From Coprinus comatus (Eukaryota; Basidiomycota; Agaricomycetes; Agaricales; Agaricaceae): DNA of 64,000 bases. The position numbers and the translations under genes were made by a program. How positions within the stretch are numbered: the first letter of the stretch is position 1; each line of letters opens with the position of its first letter. Under the pieces are notes generated by a model. It worked only from the letters and a program-made list of their open reading frames with translations. It was not told where the DNA came from and ran no database searches. Of this stretch, positions 1-11,609 are shown piece after piece. The stretch spans positions 1,674,001-1,738,000 of the forward strand of contig JAWPGT010000002.1 of assembly GCA_034638255.1 (NCBI GenBank), given 5' to 3'.

Positions 1-2242
1 GATTCTGACGGGGCAGTTACAGTTATACTCGGCACAGGTACGGCAGACTTAGATTTTTCAACATTCTCTTTTTCTACTCGGTCCTGTTCCGTTTTATCCT
101 TGTCCTGGTCTATCTCCTTCTTGTTCTTTAGCTCTCGCAATTTGAGCAAAGCTTGTGCTTCCAACTCCTGTTTCTCAAATTTGGAATAAATCTTGAATCT
201 TGAATGAGGAGTAGAGTTGGTGCTGTCCACCAAGCCTGGTGTAACAACGCTACCGATTGAGGAGCTACGTGAAATGGAGGAAATGCGCCTGGTATTCTGG
301 GCCGGGATTTGATCAAAAGGATTGATTCTGACGCCGGATGATATCATAGAAGAACGGAAAGGATCTCGCTGTGTTCGATGCGACAGAACCAATGCCTTGT
401 CTGAAATTGGAGAGCGATTACCAGGTGAACTAATGGGAGTCGAGGTGGTAGACCATAACAAATTCTTTCCGATATTTCGTGGTTGCTAAAGCAAGGCATC
501 AGATAAGAATGCGCAGAAAGAAATAATTTTATTCACATTAACATCAATAGCCAACTTCTCAGGTTCTTCCGACCGTTTGGGGGAATCTTGCCATGCCAAT
601 GTACGTCTTATTTTAGCCTCCTGATATTCGTCCTCAGACAACCATGCTTCGACAAACACATCGAAGTTCGTATCACGGTCCGGATGCTGAGAGTCCTCAG
701 GCTAAGTTTGAGTCAACACGAAAGTTTTATACAGCATGCAGTATATCACTCACCATAGGGAATTTTTGACGGGCTTTCCTAACCAGCGCTTGACGAAGCT
801 TTTGTCCATTAATACCAATCTTCCACTTGATACCATTAGATGACCATTCTTCACCAATCTTGCGGTGACGACTGCTAGACGAAGCACGAGAAGGAGAATC
901 CTCACTCAACTCTTCGTCTTGAGACGATGCCTTCTTGCCACGCTTTTTGCGCGACAGGTAAGCACCCTCAGAAACATCCGATTCACCTTGCTCATCTTCA
1001 GAGTCACGATCTCGTTTACGACCGCGGTTGGCAGAATCGGCATCAGATTTCCGTTTAGACACAGTTCGACGTTTACGAGTCCGCCGTACGTTTTCACCAT
1101 GTGAGTCTTCGACAACAGAACCAGTTTCATCGTCATCATCACCTCCAAATGTAGAACCAGCTTCAGCACGATCACGCTTTTTACCACGTCCGAGCACAGG
1201 AAGCTCGTCAACATCGTCGCCCTCTTCGCCCGCTTCATCCTCCTCGTCCTCTTCGTCGACGATGTCCATGTCCGAGTCCGCTTGATCTAGAGCACCTTTG
1301 TCAAGCGAAACCTTACGAGCGCGCTTATCTCGAGGTTGGCGTTCGATGTAATCTTCGTCGTCGTCTTCCTCTTCAGTCAAGTACCGTTTAGCACCTCGCT
1401 GCGGTTGTACTGGAGCATGTCGAGTAGTACCATTTGAAGAGCTGGCTTCCCGTTTCGACCGTTTCGTGATTTCCTCCTCTTCTAACAGATCCCCACGTTT
1501 CTGACCACCACTTTCTCCCTGTGTAAAACTTTTTCTCCGTCGATAAGGTCCATTTTGGTGACTACCGTTCTCAATTTGAACGTCAAGAGGTAAAGGGACG
1601 CGATTGGTAGCAGACAAGCTGATGGAAAAGAATGAGATCAAACTGAGTACACGTGCTGAACACTCACCCAGGATAATGAGAATTCGCGGGGGCCGGAGTT
1701 GTATTATATGCACCGGGGATATAGGCGGTAGCACTTGTCGCACGAGGAGCTGCGGTGGCTAGTTGTGCACCTGTGACGAATGAGCAAGAGATAAGATTAA
1801 GTGTGTGACCAACGAACCAAAACGTTGCCGAATATTGTGGTCAGCCTGGGCATTGCGTCGATCATGTGTAGGTAGAGGCTGTGTAGGTTGAGTTCTTGTC
1901 CTTTTTGCGACCTCTCTCTCTTGTCGTGTACGAATTACGGCAGCATACGCCACGTTAAAGGGTCGGTGGTCGTTGTCCGGAATGCCATGTCTCCGTCTCA
2001 TTGCCCTGGGAACGAATTGAGTGAGAAACAATACAACTTGAGAGAAAGACTGACAGCTTATGAGAACGTTCTTTCCATATGAGAATACGCAACCATATTT
2101 GCACGCAAATAATCCATAGCAGCAGAAGAAACACTAAGCTACAAACGAGTAAAACCGACATATGAAACCACGACATCTTTGCTGGAACGCGAAGAACGGG
2201 TTTTGTGACTTGGCCGAGAATATCGGCGGATTCGTCGTCCAT
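1..2242 (-). CDS. Charged, low-complexity nuclear-type protein, 3' end beyond window
   Basis: I do not recognise the family. Translation begins at the ATG at 2242 (MDDESADILGQVTKPVLRV) and continues through several short introns; one runs from about 1670 (GTGAGT) to about 1620. The body is rich in acidic runs and basic KKR/RKR clusters (about 820-1560), as in nuclear proteins. It then has a more ordered stretch around GIKWKIGINGQKLRQAL and, near the left edge, a charged helix-like segment that continues past base 1. The N-terminal splicing is ambiguous. Read without an intron, the second segment is a very hydrophobic helix (2100-2180). Splicing out a 43-nt intron instead gives a soluble reading (AAMDYLRANMVAYSHMERT). 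The soluble version fits the rest of the protein better, but this is inference. It is divergent from cytochrome b5. Confidence 0.6.
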
Positions 2243-2765
2243 GGTGGTGGGGAGGAGCGACGGACTTGCAGTCGAGATGAGAGCGAAAGGTAAGTGAGGA
2301 GACGCGGCGCTCCAATCAGCGGCTGTAGTTGTTTGGCAAAGGTCTTGGCGGAGTTTAAAACAGCACTACAAATAAGGAGAAAAATGCTGATGACACTGCT
2401 CTTCACAATCCCATTACGTCTAATTCATTTTTTTTAATCTTTATCCTTTATGTTTTTTTAGCAAGCGATCCACAGACAATGCCTGGGGACACGGCTCATA
2501 GTGCCATCGTCTCCATACTTGTCGGTGGAAGAGTAGACCGTAGTATAGCTTGATCCACGCTTGACTGGCCAGGATTCTGTGGCTTGTCGAGTACTATATT
2601 GAGCGGACATTGTAGTAAATTATATTCTCGTACAATAAATTTTCATTTCATTTGCTCGGGGTATGTCAAACAGGGATCCGTGAGAAACCGCCAAGTGTTA
2701 TAAACCTAGCCTTCCTTCCTCAAATATCACCCATCATCTCCCCACCTCCACCTACTTCAACCACC
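2243..2765. promoter_or_regulatory. Divergent intergenic region between the nuclear-type gene and cytochrome b5
   Basis: About 520 bp separate two genes that start in opposite directions. The only structure I see is pyrimidine-rich tracts just before the cytochrome b5 start (2700-2765), as is common in fungal core promoters. I see no gene. Confidence 0.4.
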
Positions 2766-3414
2766 ATGCCCGTCGTCACCCTCGAAGAGCTCCGCGCCAA
2801 CAAGACTCGCGAGAAGTTGTACTGCCTTATCCACGGAAAGGGTGCGTCCAATCAGTCACACACGGACCACCTATCTAACCGTGTTCTTTAGTTTACGACG
2901 TAACCAAGTTCATTGACGAAGTACGTGCTCATGTTGCAGCCCACGCGGAACAAGACATTAACGCATTTTCTAGCATCCAGGTGGTGATGAGGTTATCCTA
3001 GCTGAGGCTGGTACGTGGCAGCAAGTCGACAGTCTATCTTTTCGGCAAAACTAATCCACCAACAGGTCAAGATGCTACCGAGGCATTCGAGGATGTCGGA
3101 CACTCTGATGAAGCTCGCGAACTCTTGCCTGGACTGCTTGTTGGTGAATTCGAACAGGGAAGCGTAAGTTTGACCGATCCGTCTAGGCCACCAGAAACAC
3201 ATGCTAAGGCCTCCAACAGGAACTCAAGCTAAAGTCGGGTGCCGCAGAAGCACAAGCCAAACGTGTGTCCAATGCTGTCGAGCAGACTTCCAAGTGAGTT
3301 GTTCAATGCTCTACTCGCCCATATGCTGACGAGGTTCTCAGTTTAATGTACTTCGTCCCCCTGGGCCTTCTGGGAGCTTACTTTGGATGGCGCTATTACA
3401 CGGGCATCGCATAA
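2766..3414 (+). CDS. Cytochrome b5, tail-anchored
   Basis: Small heme protein of the ER (or outer mitochondrial) membrane that passes electrons to desaturases, sterol enzymes and P450s. Six exons join cleanly with GT-AG introns. The first exon runs from ATG 2766 (context CCACCATGCC) to about 2842 and the stop is TAA at 3412-3414. The protein is about 130 residues, normal for the family. The b5 fold shows [24 protein letters not shown], whose HPGG carries the first heme-ligand histidine; the second lies in DVGHSDEA. The C-terminus is a hydrophobic anchor ([16 protein letters not shown]) followed by a short polar tail, giving tail-anchored topology. Nothing appears broken. Confidence 0.95.
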
Positions 3415-3970
3415 GCGGTACTCGTCTCTCATTCTAATTGCTTAGACACCCTCGTTTACAACCTGATACCGCCATTTACATACTCACCAACCCATCTACT
3501 TTTACTTATTGCACCCCCGTATATTTCTTCTCTTGAACATGCTTTTTGGATAGCCGGATGATTTCACTTCCGATCACATGAGTTGACTGAGCTACAGCCC
3601 AACAGCCAATCACATACGTCGTATTTTGGAATGTGACGTGTCCACCTGACCATCTGTGTCTACACCAAATCCTGTGGAAACACTAGGAAATATTCGCTTC
3701 TATTGTGATATATCAAAACTTTAACATATACTTATTCGTTCCTGCATTTCTATCCATGATCTCGCCATACTTGCGCTGTCTGTTGTACATTACGCTCGGC
3801 GGCCTACATCCAGCACAAGTCTGAAGGGAACACGACATATGCTAACGACGCCACCCAGGCTAAATTCCATTCTCACTACATCTGAACATTCCAAAAACGA
3901 AGCGGAGAGATTACTAACAGGTTCAGCCACAACAATGTTCTAATGCACTTACCTACATAGATCCCTATGA
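3415..3970. other. Convergent 3' intergenic region
   Basis: This lies between the stop codons of cytochrome b5 (plus) and RNase III (minus). It is AT-rich and should hold the two 3' UTRs. I see no ORF with coding character and no repeat. Confidence 0.4.
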
Positions 3971-5710
3971 TTATGACTGGACATTCACTCCCATCTTCAA
4001 TAATCCTTGCTTAGCAGCATCATTCCTAGCTGTCTTCTTTGTACTTCCCTTTCCATAACCATACAGTTCTCCATCCGCCAAGACCTTGACATACCAAACT
4101 GGTGTCCATTTTGCGCTTTGTTTGATAACCGATTGAGGAACCAACGTTGTCGAGGCTGAAGGTAATATATTAATATTTTCCTTCTCCTTCTTCTCCTCTT
4201 CTTCTTTCTCGTTATTATTAACATCAACAAAATCCTTTCCATCCGAATATATCCATTCCACTAGTTTATTCGATTTTTGTAAATGTTGATTGAACAAAGC
4301 CAAATGTCCAATTGTCGTATTGTATTCCGATTCCGTCGTTTCCGAAACCTCACTTGACCAATGTTCTCCATTACCATTCCCATCAACCACAGGAGAAGAT
4401 GAATTTGAATCATTGATGATCCTTCTTTTATTTCTATTACCATTACCATAACTCATTTCATGTCGTTTATCCAAGTTTTCATTGTCGTTTTCGTTTTCAT
4501 CCCCATCGTTTTCGTAGTATTCCAAACTTGAACTTGGTGGTAATGTTGAAAGACCGTGTTGTTGTCGTACTATAAAGTACGCAGCTTGAGCATATGGGAG
4601 AAGTAATTGATCAAGCCATTTCTTTGTTGTTTCAAATCCTTGATCTAGGTAAAGTCCGCCTACAAAGGACTAATGATTTCAAGAACTTTTTCATTACATG
4701 GATGTTCAAGTGAGCAATAATAAAATAATGTCAACTCACCTCAAACACATCAGCTATTTTTTTTTTTCAAATAACAGTGACGGGCACATAATATTTCAGT
4801 TGACATCAACGTTGAAACGAATAGCCGGAGCAGGGGGAGAAGAGTCACTTGAGAATTGTTCGAGAAGAGCAAAGTTGAAGTTCCACATACCCTGGATATT
4901 CGGTGATGTACGTAAAGTAACAGTTTGAGATGTATGTAAACGCAAGCGGTTGGGTAACTTGTATTTCAATGAACTGTTTTGTGAAGAGGGTAGGTGGATG
5001 AGTGAGTAATATCATTTCATGTCAGTTGTTTTGTTTATAATTCCATCACTATAACATTTAAACAATCATACATTTCTGCCAAAGTTGAATTGCCTACAAG
5101 CATGGCACGGATTTTCTACATTCAGAAAAAGGATTTCAAATTCCCCGAAATGGCGTTTAGGTTAGCGGTGTTCTTTTTCATATAGTGTGAGGGAATAACA
5201 TACTGTCGAAGGACCAACTCGTAATCCAGGATACCTCTCCATCATCATAGCTGTCACTGATAAACCCAAGACAGTATCACCAAGATGTTCAAGCCTGTTC
5301 AGGAAGAGTATTGAGGCACAAAACCAGAAAACCATAAAGTAAACTCCAAGCCATCAACCGCCATTGCCAGAGAAGATCTACCACCCCAGATCCCGATCGT
5401 CTTTTATCTTCTTTTTGACGACCTTTCGGAACCGATGGCTGGGACTTTGAACAAAAAACTTGGACTTACCTTTCATTATCTGGGCTTAGATCATTAGGGT
5501 GATCCTCGAAGACATGGATTGGCCTTGCGTGATAGCTACGGTGTGTAAACACCTGTTGCCGAATGACAGGGTCTTTGATTTCAGGTAGCGGGGGAAAACG
5601 GGCGTTGTTGGGTCCAAAATCAGGCCTTTGATGGAACGAATGGTTATATTATTCAGGAAAGTTCCTTACAACGTTAGTATCATTCTTACTCACCGAAGAC
5701 AAAATTCCAT
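3971..5710 (-). CDS. Ribonuclease III with C-terminal dsRNA-binding domain (Pac1/Rnt1 type)
   Basis: Endonuclease cutting double-stranded RNA, in fungi used for pre-rRNA, snRNA and snoRNA processing. The start is placed at 5710 (MEFCLRPDFG) because joining its exon across the intron to about 5635 gives the conserved lead-in to VFTHRSYH. Splicing the exons that meet near 5470 and 5300 recreates the RNase III signature NERLEHLGDTVLGLSV with both acidic residues and the aspartate. IADVFE followed by FVGGLYLDQG supplies the second metal-binding Asp/Glu pair, so the catalytic set is intact. A low-complexity linker rich in N, E and K precedes a C-terminal dsRNA-binding domain (WYVKVLADGELYGYGKGSTK, then the AAKQGLLKMG helix). 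There is one RNase III domain, unlike Dicer. The long ORF 5649-5930 in another frame is not the real N-terminus. Confidence 0.9.
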
Positions 5711-6131
5711 TGAAGGTGGCAACCGTAGTATAGACTGAGTTAGACAAATGAAATCGTTCGAGAAATGGCGAAGGGAGAGCAGGGCAGGAATGCTTATCTT
5801 CTTGAGAAGAAAGGTTGCCATATAGCCAATTATCAATGGCAGACTTATCTGTCTGCTTAATGAGTCTCCGCGCCAATGTTGGTACTAAGAAACACTTCTT
5901 CTGCAGACGATCACATGATTGCTGTTCCATCTCCGAATGAATGGCAGCGATGGTGCAATACCAAACGTGCCTTCGGCATGAATGTGTACAAAAGCTCTGT
6001 TTCTCCTATTATAGTCACACACAATAGATAAGGAGTTGATGATCTTATATTATAAATTATTAGTGGCACGGTTAAAGGAGAGAGGTAAGGTCACAAGAAC
6101 ATACAAGTAAGCTTCCCGCTCAACTATGTGC
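5711..6131. promoter_or_regulatory. Upstream region of the RNase III gene / 3' side of the PAPS reductase gene
   Basis: About 420 bp separate two minus-strand genes. It should contain the RNase III promoter and the PAPS reductase 3' UTR. An open frame crosses 5711-5930 but has no family resemblance and no splice phase matching RNase III, so I treat it as non-coding. Confidence 0.35.
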
Positions 6132-6798
6132 CTATGCCGTCACCTCCAAACTGTCTCCTGCTATCTTTTCTGAAAAGGTACATGAGCACTTTGGTAATCC
6201 TGAAATTTGTGAATGACACTTACCAGCAAGTTTCGCTTGTGCTTTCATTGCAAAATAATCCTTATGCAATCCACATTCAGTCTTCTCTTTCCCTGCCCAT
6301 CTTCCCGCTCTTTCATCTTGTCCCTCACCAACCTTTACCGTACTATGCCAATCTCCAACACTTCTATATCCCTGATCCAACAATTTATTCCTAGGAACAT
6401 TATTCTCCTTAACATACCATTCCACAAGATGGAAATTCCAGCTAAACAACGGATTGAGTTTCAAAAGTCCCGTTGAATCAACTTCCAATGGTAACATGGA
6501 CCGAGCGATTGTATCGTTTCCGAACATCTTCAACCAGTTCGTAGGTTTCGGGGAAGTGGTAAAGAGTGTCAAGAAATATCAGCGGAGGCAAAGACGATGT
6601 GACTTTCGATAGCATATCGATAGCTACAAGACCAGTAAGACCAAAGGCGGTCGTTTGGTATAATCCAGGGATATATTCGACTGCCCACTGTAGAATTTCT
6701 TGAGGTGTCAGTGGTGATAGATGTGCATTAATTGCGGCAAGATCTTCTTGAGATAGCGGCAATTGCAATGGTTTTGGTAGGTCCATGGTGGAGGTCAT
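6132..6798 (-). pseudogene. PAPS reductase with an internal deletion and frameshift
   Basis: Phosphoadenylyl-sulfate reductase (Met16/CysH family) turns PAPS into sulfite in sulfate assimilation. The N-terminal half is clear: QTTAFGLTGLVAIDMLSK, then LIFLDTLYHFPET and NRSVHV. The C-terminal half is equally clear in another frame: PLEVDSTGLLKLNPLFSW, NNVPRNKLLDQGYRSVGDWH, DERAGRW and the catalytic-Cys motif KTECGLH. They abut at about 6491-6493, where roughly 65-70 codons are absent compared with the family, and the frame changes. The missing block normally holds the YG-LWE and TGRRxSQG nucleotide-binding segments. An intron cannot explain it, because the bases are simply not there. A last 54-nt intron and a short exon end at TAG 6132. 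Both halves look well conserved, so the lesion is recent or an assembly collapse. The start may be Met at 6798 or 6786. Confidence 0.8.
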
Positions 6799-6976
6799 TT
6801 TAGAAGATGTGTAACTGATGAGCGGGCATGTTATGCAAGATATTGTACATGACTAAATAATTGTGAGGATTCGACATGATGATGTGCTATATTTTTCCAC
6901 GTGATGTTGGGAGTGATTACTGTGTTATTATTAAAAACGTAGATGTACACATAGCTGCACAGGGGCAGAGGATCTA

Positions 6977-7968
6977 TCAGAAACGAGAGGCATAGGCCTC
7001 GCGAGTTGGGTGGGGTCCAGTGGTAGTAACGGGAATGACGCCATTGCGTTCAGCTTCCTTACGATCGCGTTCTTGTTGTTCAAGCTATGACGGAATGATT
7101 ATTAAGATGTCATGTTGGTTGTAACATGTTTTACTTACAATATCGGACCAAGAATGATCGTGTTGCTCCTAAACAGAGGTTGGATAAGATGAGCAGGAAT
7201 CTATTAATGGATCAGCCTACCGATTTCGATTGCTCTTTACGGCGGCCTTGTGTTAAAGCACCGGCGGCAATCAACAAACCGATCGTTAGACCCTGTGCCC
7301 ACATACGAGCTTGTACAATCTATATGACCAATTAGTTCACGAAGTAATCACCTGAGAAATACCTCATTGACCTTTTGTGGACCAGTTTGATACCTGAGAG
7401 AAAGTTTGCCATGATGAGGTTGGGTTAATTTCACAAATAATGAGGCTTACTTTTGGCGAGAGATGATAGCACCAGCGATTGCCATACTGCTCGCCCATCC
7501 ACCAAGAATAATACCGTACTGATGGCGGGCAGCCCAATCACCTATCTTATCTGAAGTAGACAACGCCTCCCACTTCTTGTCCTCCTGCAACTGTTTCTCG
7601 TCTAGAACACGGATACTCTCTCCTTCCCTAAAAAGTGATAAGTATTCACTTTCGAATGGGAGAGGAATTATATCTACCATTGAGAACGGTCATATTCTAA
7701 ACCACGACGTTCCGCTTGAATGGCCAAACAGGGTGCGGTAATGATGATAATACCCAATGTTTTTAGCGACAGGGGAAGGTGCTTATACGCCGCCCATCTT
7801 CTATTTGCGTACCATGACCCTGCGAGGCAACGGCTCCACTAGCAAGTGTTCCTTCAAGGGCACCTCTCCTTGAGGCAGCGGCATGGGCAGCGAGTTGTTC
7901 ATCTGTAAGAGGCTAACCAGATCATTGAATCAGGCTCATGATGCATTATGGTGGTTTCTAACCTTCAT
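6977..7968 (-). CDS. RCF2: Respiratory supercomplex factor 2 (HIG1 domain) with an apparent 1-nt frameshift
   Basis: Inner mitochondrial membrane protein that associates with the complex III-IV supercomplex. A tiny first exon ATG-AAG (7963-7968) splices to PLTDEQLAAHAAASRRGALE, matching the Rcf2 N-terminus. The following block reads YANRRWAAYKHLPLSL, then LGIIIITAPCLAIQAERRGL, and is also typical. The HIG1 domain follows with two hydrophobic helices (GIILGGWASSMAIAGAIISR and MWAQGLTIGLLIAAGAL), ending at TGA 6977-6979. Between GAVAS and the GSWYANRRW block the frame shifts: one base appears missing near 7823, and no intron fits. All other exon joins keep phase. It may be a real lesion or an assembly indel; I annotate it as the gene because every other part is intact. 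Confidence 0.82.
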
Positions 7969-8376
7969 TTTTTGTGGTGCAGAGAAGGGTCTGTAGGATT
8001 ATAAGATTCTTAGTTTTAGGAGATGGTGGGGAGTTTTCAGAAAACAGTTTCATTGCATCATCACGGGCTGCCCTTAAGTACGAAGTCATTTACGTAATAC
8101 TCGCTCCCCCGGAACCAGGCGTCCTGTATGTATGCGGTGCAGGTACTCAAATTAGAGCCCGGTCCTACCCGGCAGAACGGCCTGGAATTTAAGCAGTGTC
8201 TGAGCTGTTGGTTGTCGTGGATATATATATTCAAAGACAAACTACTCGATGCGCTACTACGAAAGATACTACTACGAAGGGAAACAGGATAGAGACACAA
8301 CAAAACTAAAAAGCCGTATATGACAAGACGACAAACATAAAACCTAGAACAAAATACTCCTTTCATAGGTGAGAAA
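7969..8376. promoter_or_regulatory. RCF2 upstream region / NUP98 3' region
   Basis: About 400 bp separate two minus-strand genes. I see no coding sequence with family resemblance. Confidence 0.3.
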
Positions 8377-11300
8377 TTAGAAATGATCCACAGTAAAAGT
8401 CCATTTCCCGCTCTCCATTTCAAAATCTTCGAAGTGAGTATCTCTCATTCCTTTGAGACGTTTGAGATGCTTGTGAGCTATGGGATTAGAGTCATCTTTG
8501 ATTGGCTCTCGGGTGGCTTTATCAATAGCCCAACAACGTTCTAGAATCAGTCTCGCTCTCACGTTTAATCCCGAACCTGGGGGTGGTTTGTCTGCATCCT
8601 CGCTATCCGGGTATACACTGCACTCTTTGTCATCGAACCGGACGACATCTCCCAACAATGCTCCGAGTTTTGGTAATCCGGTTAAGTCAACTGGTTCAAG
8701 GAAATGGACTTCTCCATAACCGACCCGACCAACAATTAAACCTTCATACGATGATAATTGATCATAGCTGGCCTTTTTGAGGGTAACGAGGTCAGGTTTA
8801 ATATAATAATCTCCTTCCTGTAGGACTGTGCTGGCTGCGGCCTCGGTACCCAGCTGTGGCATGTCCGGGGCGTTGTTGGCTGTAAGTCCCTTCGGACTTC
8901 GATTGATTTTGGAAGTGGGTGTAGGAGAGTCTAGATTATGAGATGACAGTGCAGCATCTTTTTCACGAGCTGCGACACTAAGCGCCGGGCTGAATGTAAT
9001 CTTCCCCCCGCGTAGATTACCTGGACTTCCAGTCTTGACGAATAACTCTGTTGGTTCCACCTTCTTCTCCATGATGACCTTCTTAACGCTCTGACGAGGA
9101 CCACTTCCCAATGCAGGACTTGAACTACGTTCTAGCATTCCGTCTGGACCGATGGACCCATGCATATCGAAGGATCTGTTAAGAGATAATGCATTTGTTT
9201 TCCCAGAACCAAAGTTAAGGCTATTTAATGCATTGTTGCCATTGACCAAAAACGTGGAAGTACCGAATCCCCGCAGCTTTGAGCTTGTGGGATTGAAACC
9301 ACTCAACTGTACTCGGGGCACTGGGGAACGTGTTGGCACATCGATGAAAAATCCGGTTTTTTTCTTTGGCTGGGACTGTTCCACATTGACTGATCTGGGA
9401 CCAAGTGGTAGCATCGAAAATAGAGGAAGATTCGTCCCAATGGGCTCAGCAATGGATGCGGTTAGTGGCTGAGCTGTCGATGTACCAAAATTACTGGTAG
9501 AAGCTCCTAGCGTGGAGCCAAACAAACTGCCTGTTTGCCCAGACGTCGAGGTCCCTATAGCAGGTACCGCAGGTTTCAGACCAAAGATACTTCCTCCTCC
9601 CATGGTCGGCTGAGTATTAATGTTTTGCGTGTTGCCAAAAAGCCCAGTCTGGGGCTGGGTGGCATTGTTGCTTTGTTGACCGAAGGTCGCTTGATTGGAA
9701 AAGATGGAGGTTTTTGGGGAAAACAAAGAGCTGGCCTGCGCGGGTTGTGTACCTTGTTGCTGATTGTTGTTGTTCCCAAATATCCCCCCTGTATTTCCAA
9801 AAAGACCTGTGCCTGTACTGGTGGTGCCAGTAGTTGCTTGGTTATTACCGAAAACTAGATACATTCAGCATGTAGTAGATGGGGATTAGATGCCGACTTA
9901 CGCGACGTAGCCGGTTGAGTAGCGTTTTGTTGGGGTTGTTGTGTGTTGGTATTTCCGAACAATCCACCTCCAGTGTTACCGAAGATTGAAGTTTGTTGTG
10001 GTTGCTGGGTTTGTTGTTGTTGGGTTTGCTGGTTAGTTTGAGTGTTGCCGAAGATCCCGAAAGGATTTGATGCTGCAGGTTGTGTTGTACTAGTAGTACC
10101 AAAAAGCGGTTTATTTTGAGTGGTATTACCTGTTTATAAATAAGCAAAAGGCTCTCGTACAAAGATTGCATTGCTCATCATACCGAAAGTTCCAAATGCA
10201 CTAGTAGTCGCCGGTTGAGTATTTGTACTTCCAAATATACTAGTCCCTGTCCCTTGTTGTTGTTGTTGTTGTTGTTGTTGCTGCTGCTGCTGCTGCTGTG
10301 GTTGTGCGGGTTGTCCAAACGACCCAAAGGTGCCAGTACCAGCTATAATATTTTAATATTTGAACCTGTTAATAAAAATATTTACATACTATTCCCGAAT
10401 GCACTAAATGCTGGTTTAGGTGCGCTGCTGAAGGCAGAACCTCCGAATATGCCGCCTGTTTGTTGCTGTGGTTGCTGTGGTTGCTGCTGCTGCTGTGGTT
10501 GCGGTTGACCGAACGCGCTAAATGCGCTGGGCTGGGCTGGTTGCTGTGGTTGACCAAACGTGGTGGTTGTTGACCATGCGGGACCTGTGCTACTTGCCGG
10601 ATTATTAAGCGTTGAGGTATTTGGGCCCCATCCGCTCCCTCCCCAACCAGTTTGGGATTGACCTCCCCAGGTTGACCCAGTCGTCGGGGCGGGTTGCGTG
10701 GGTTGCGTACCAAAAGCCCCAGTTGCGGTACCGAAGGCTGATGTGCCTCCAAACCCAGCTGCAGGTGCAGTTTTACGATTTTGGGCGTAGTCTTGGACCC
10801 GAAGTTCCTAATCACACGCATATAAGTTCTCAAATACTATTTACAAAACACGTAAGACGCCTTACTTCGAATGAATAATTGCGGTATGCAGGCATACATG
10901 AAATCGCCTGATAATGCAGCGTTAAAGCAGAGTTCGCCTCTTTCTCGTCATAAGGAGCATAAGGTGTACCAGCGGTACCATTGGTAATAGCTAGGGTTAT
11001 AGAATATGAGTGTGGTGAGAAATGAAAAAATTGAAGTCAAATTCACTGTTAACCACGGGAGTTGCAGAATTGAATGCCGAAGTTGCGGGTTTTGGAGCCC
11101 CAAATACAGAGGTTGCCCCAAAAGCAGGTGTAGTACTTGTAGATGGTTGGCCAAAGGCGCTTGTGCCTGCATTCGTGTTTGGTTGTCCAAAAGCTGAGGT
11201 TCCGCCAAACGCGCTCGTGCCACCGGAAAACGCGCCAAAGCCAGGCTTAGGTGCACCAAATGCACTCGTTGTATTATTATTTGTGTTGCTAAACGCGCCT

Positions 11301-11609
11301 GGTAATAAAGGTCATTTCATCGAAAGAATCAATATAAAATCCGTACCAAAACCGGCGGCAGGAGCAGGACCTGTTGGTGCTTGAAGATTTCCAAACATCG
11401 GGTTAGCTTGTTGGGGTTGCGGTGTAGCCAGTGGATTTGGATTTGCGGAGCCAAATGCTAACAGATTATGAGCGTACAGTTTCTTAGCTGAACCTCGAGA
11501 ACTGACCACTAGGTGTACCAGCATTACCAAAAGCACTTGGTTGGCCAAATGCAGATTGCTGTGGCTGCTGTTGCTGGTTGTTCTGATTTCCCCATGCCGA
11601 TCCGAACAT
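8377..11609 (-). CDS. NUP98: Nucleoporin NUP98 (FG repeats, GLEBS motif, C-terminal autoproteolytic domain)
   Basis: FG nucleoporin of the pore permeability barrier. The start MFGSAWGNQNNQQQQPQQS is at 11609. Several short introns interrupt a long FG region with GLFG, FGN, FGQ and TSAFG repeats (11600-9500). A GLEBS Rae1/Gle2-binding segment lies at about 10780-10960 (TPYAPYDEKE, ISCMPAYRNYSFEELRVQDY, QNRKT). After a serine-rich linker comes the nucleoporin autopeptidase domain (DYYIKPDLVTLKKASYDQL, FIVGRVGYGEVHFLEPVDLT-like segment, ARLILERCWAIDK), about 8380-8830. The protein ends KWTFTVDHF followed at once by TAA (8377-8379), exactly at the His-Phe where Nup98-Nup96 precursors are cleaved. 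So no Nup96 moiety is fused here. Poly-Gln encoded by a CAG/CAA run lies near 10258-10300. It shares a 180-bp divergent promoter with RPA135. Confidence 0.93.

Noticed and set aside
5649..5930. 93-codon minus-strand frame as the N-terminus of RNase III
   Set aside because: Its frame does not join in phase to the RNase III exon. The overlapping frame starting at 5710 does, and gives the conserved PDFG...VFTHRSYH lead-in.
10215..10508. Plus-strand frame with a long leucine run
   Set aside because: It is the antisense of the NUP98 poly-Gln region (CAG/CAA repeat), with no family character.
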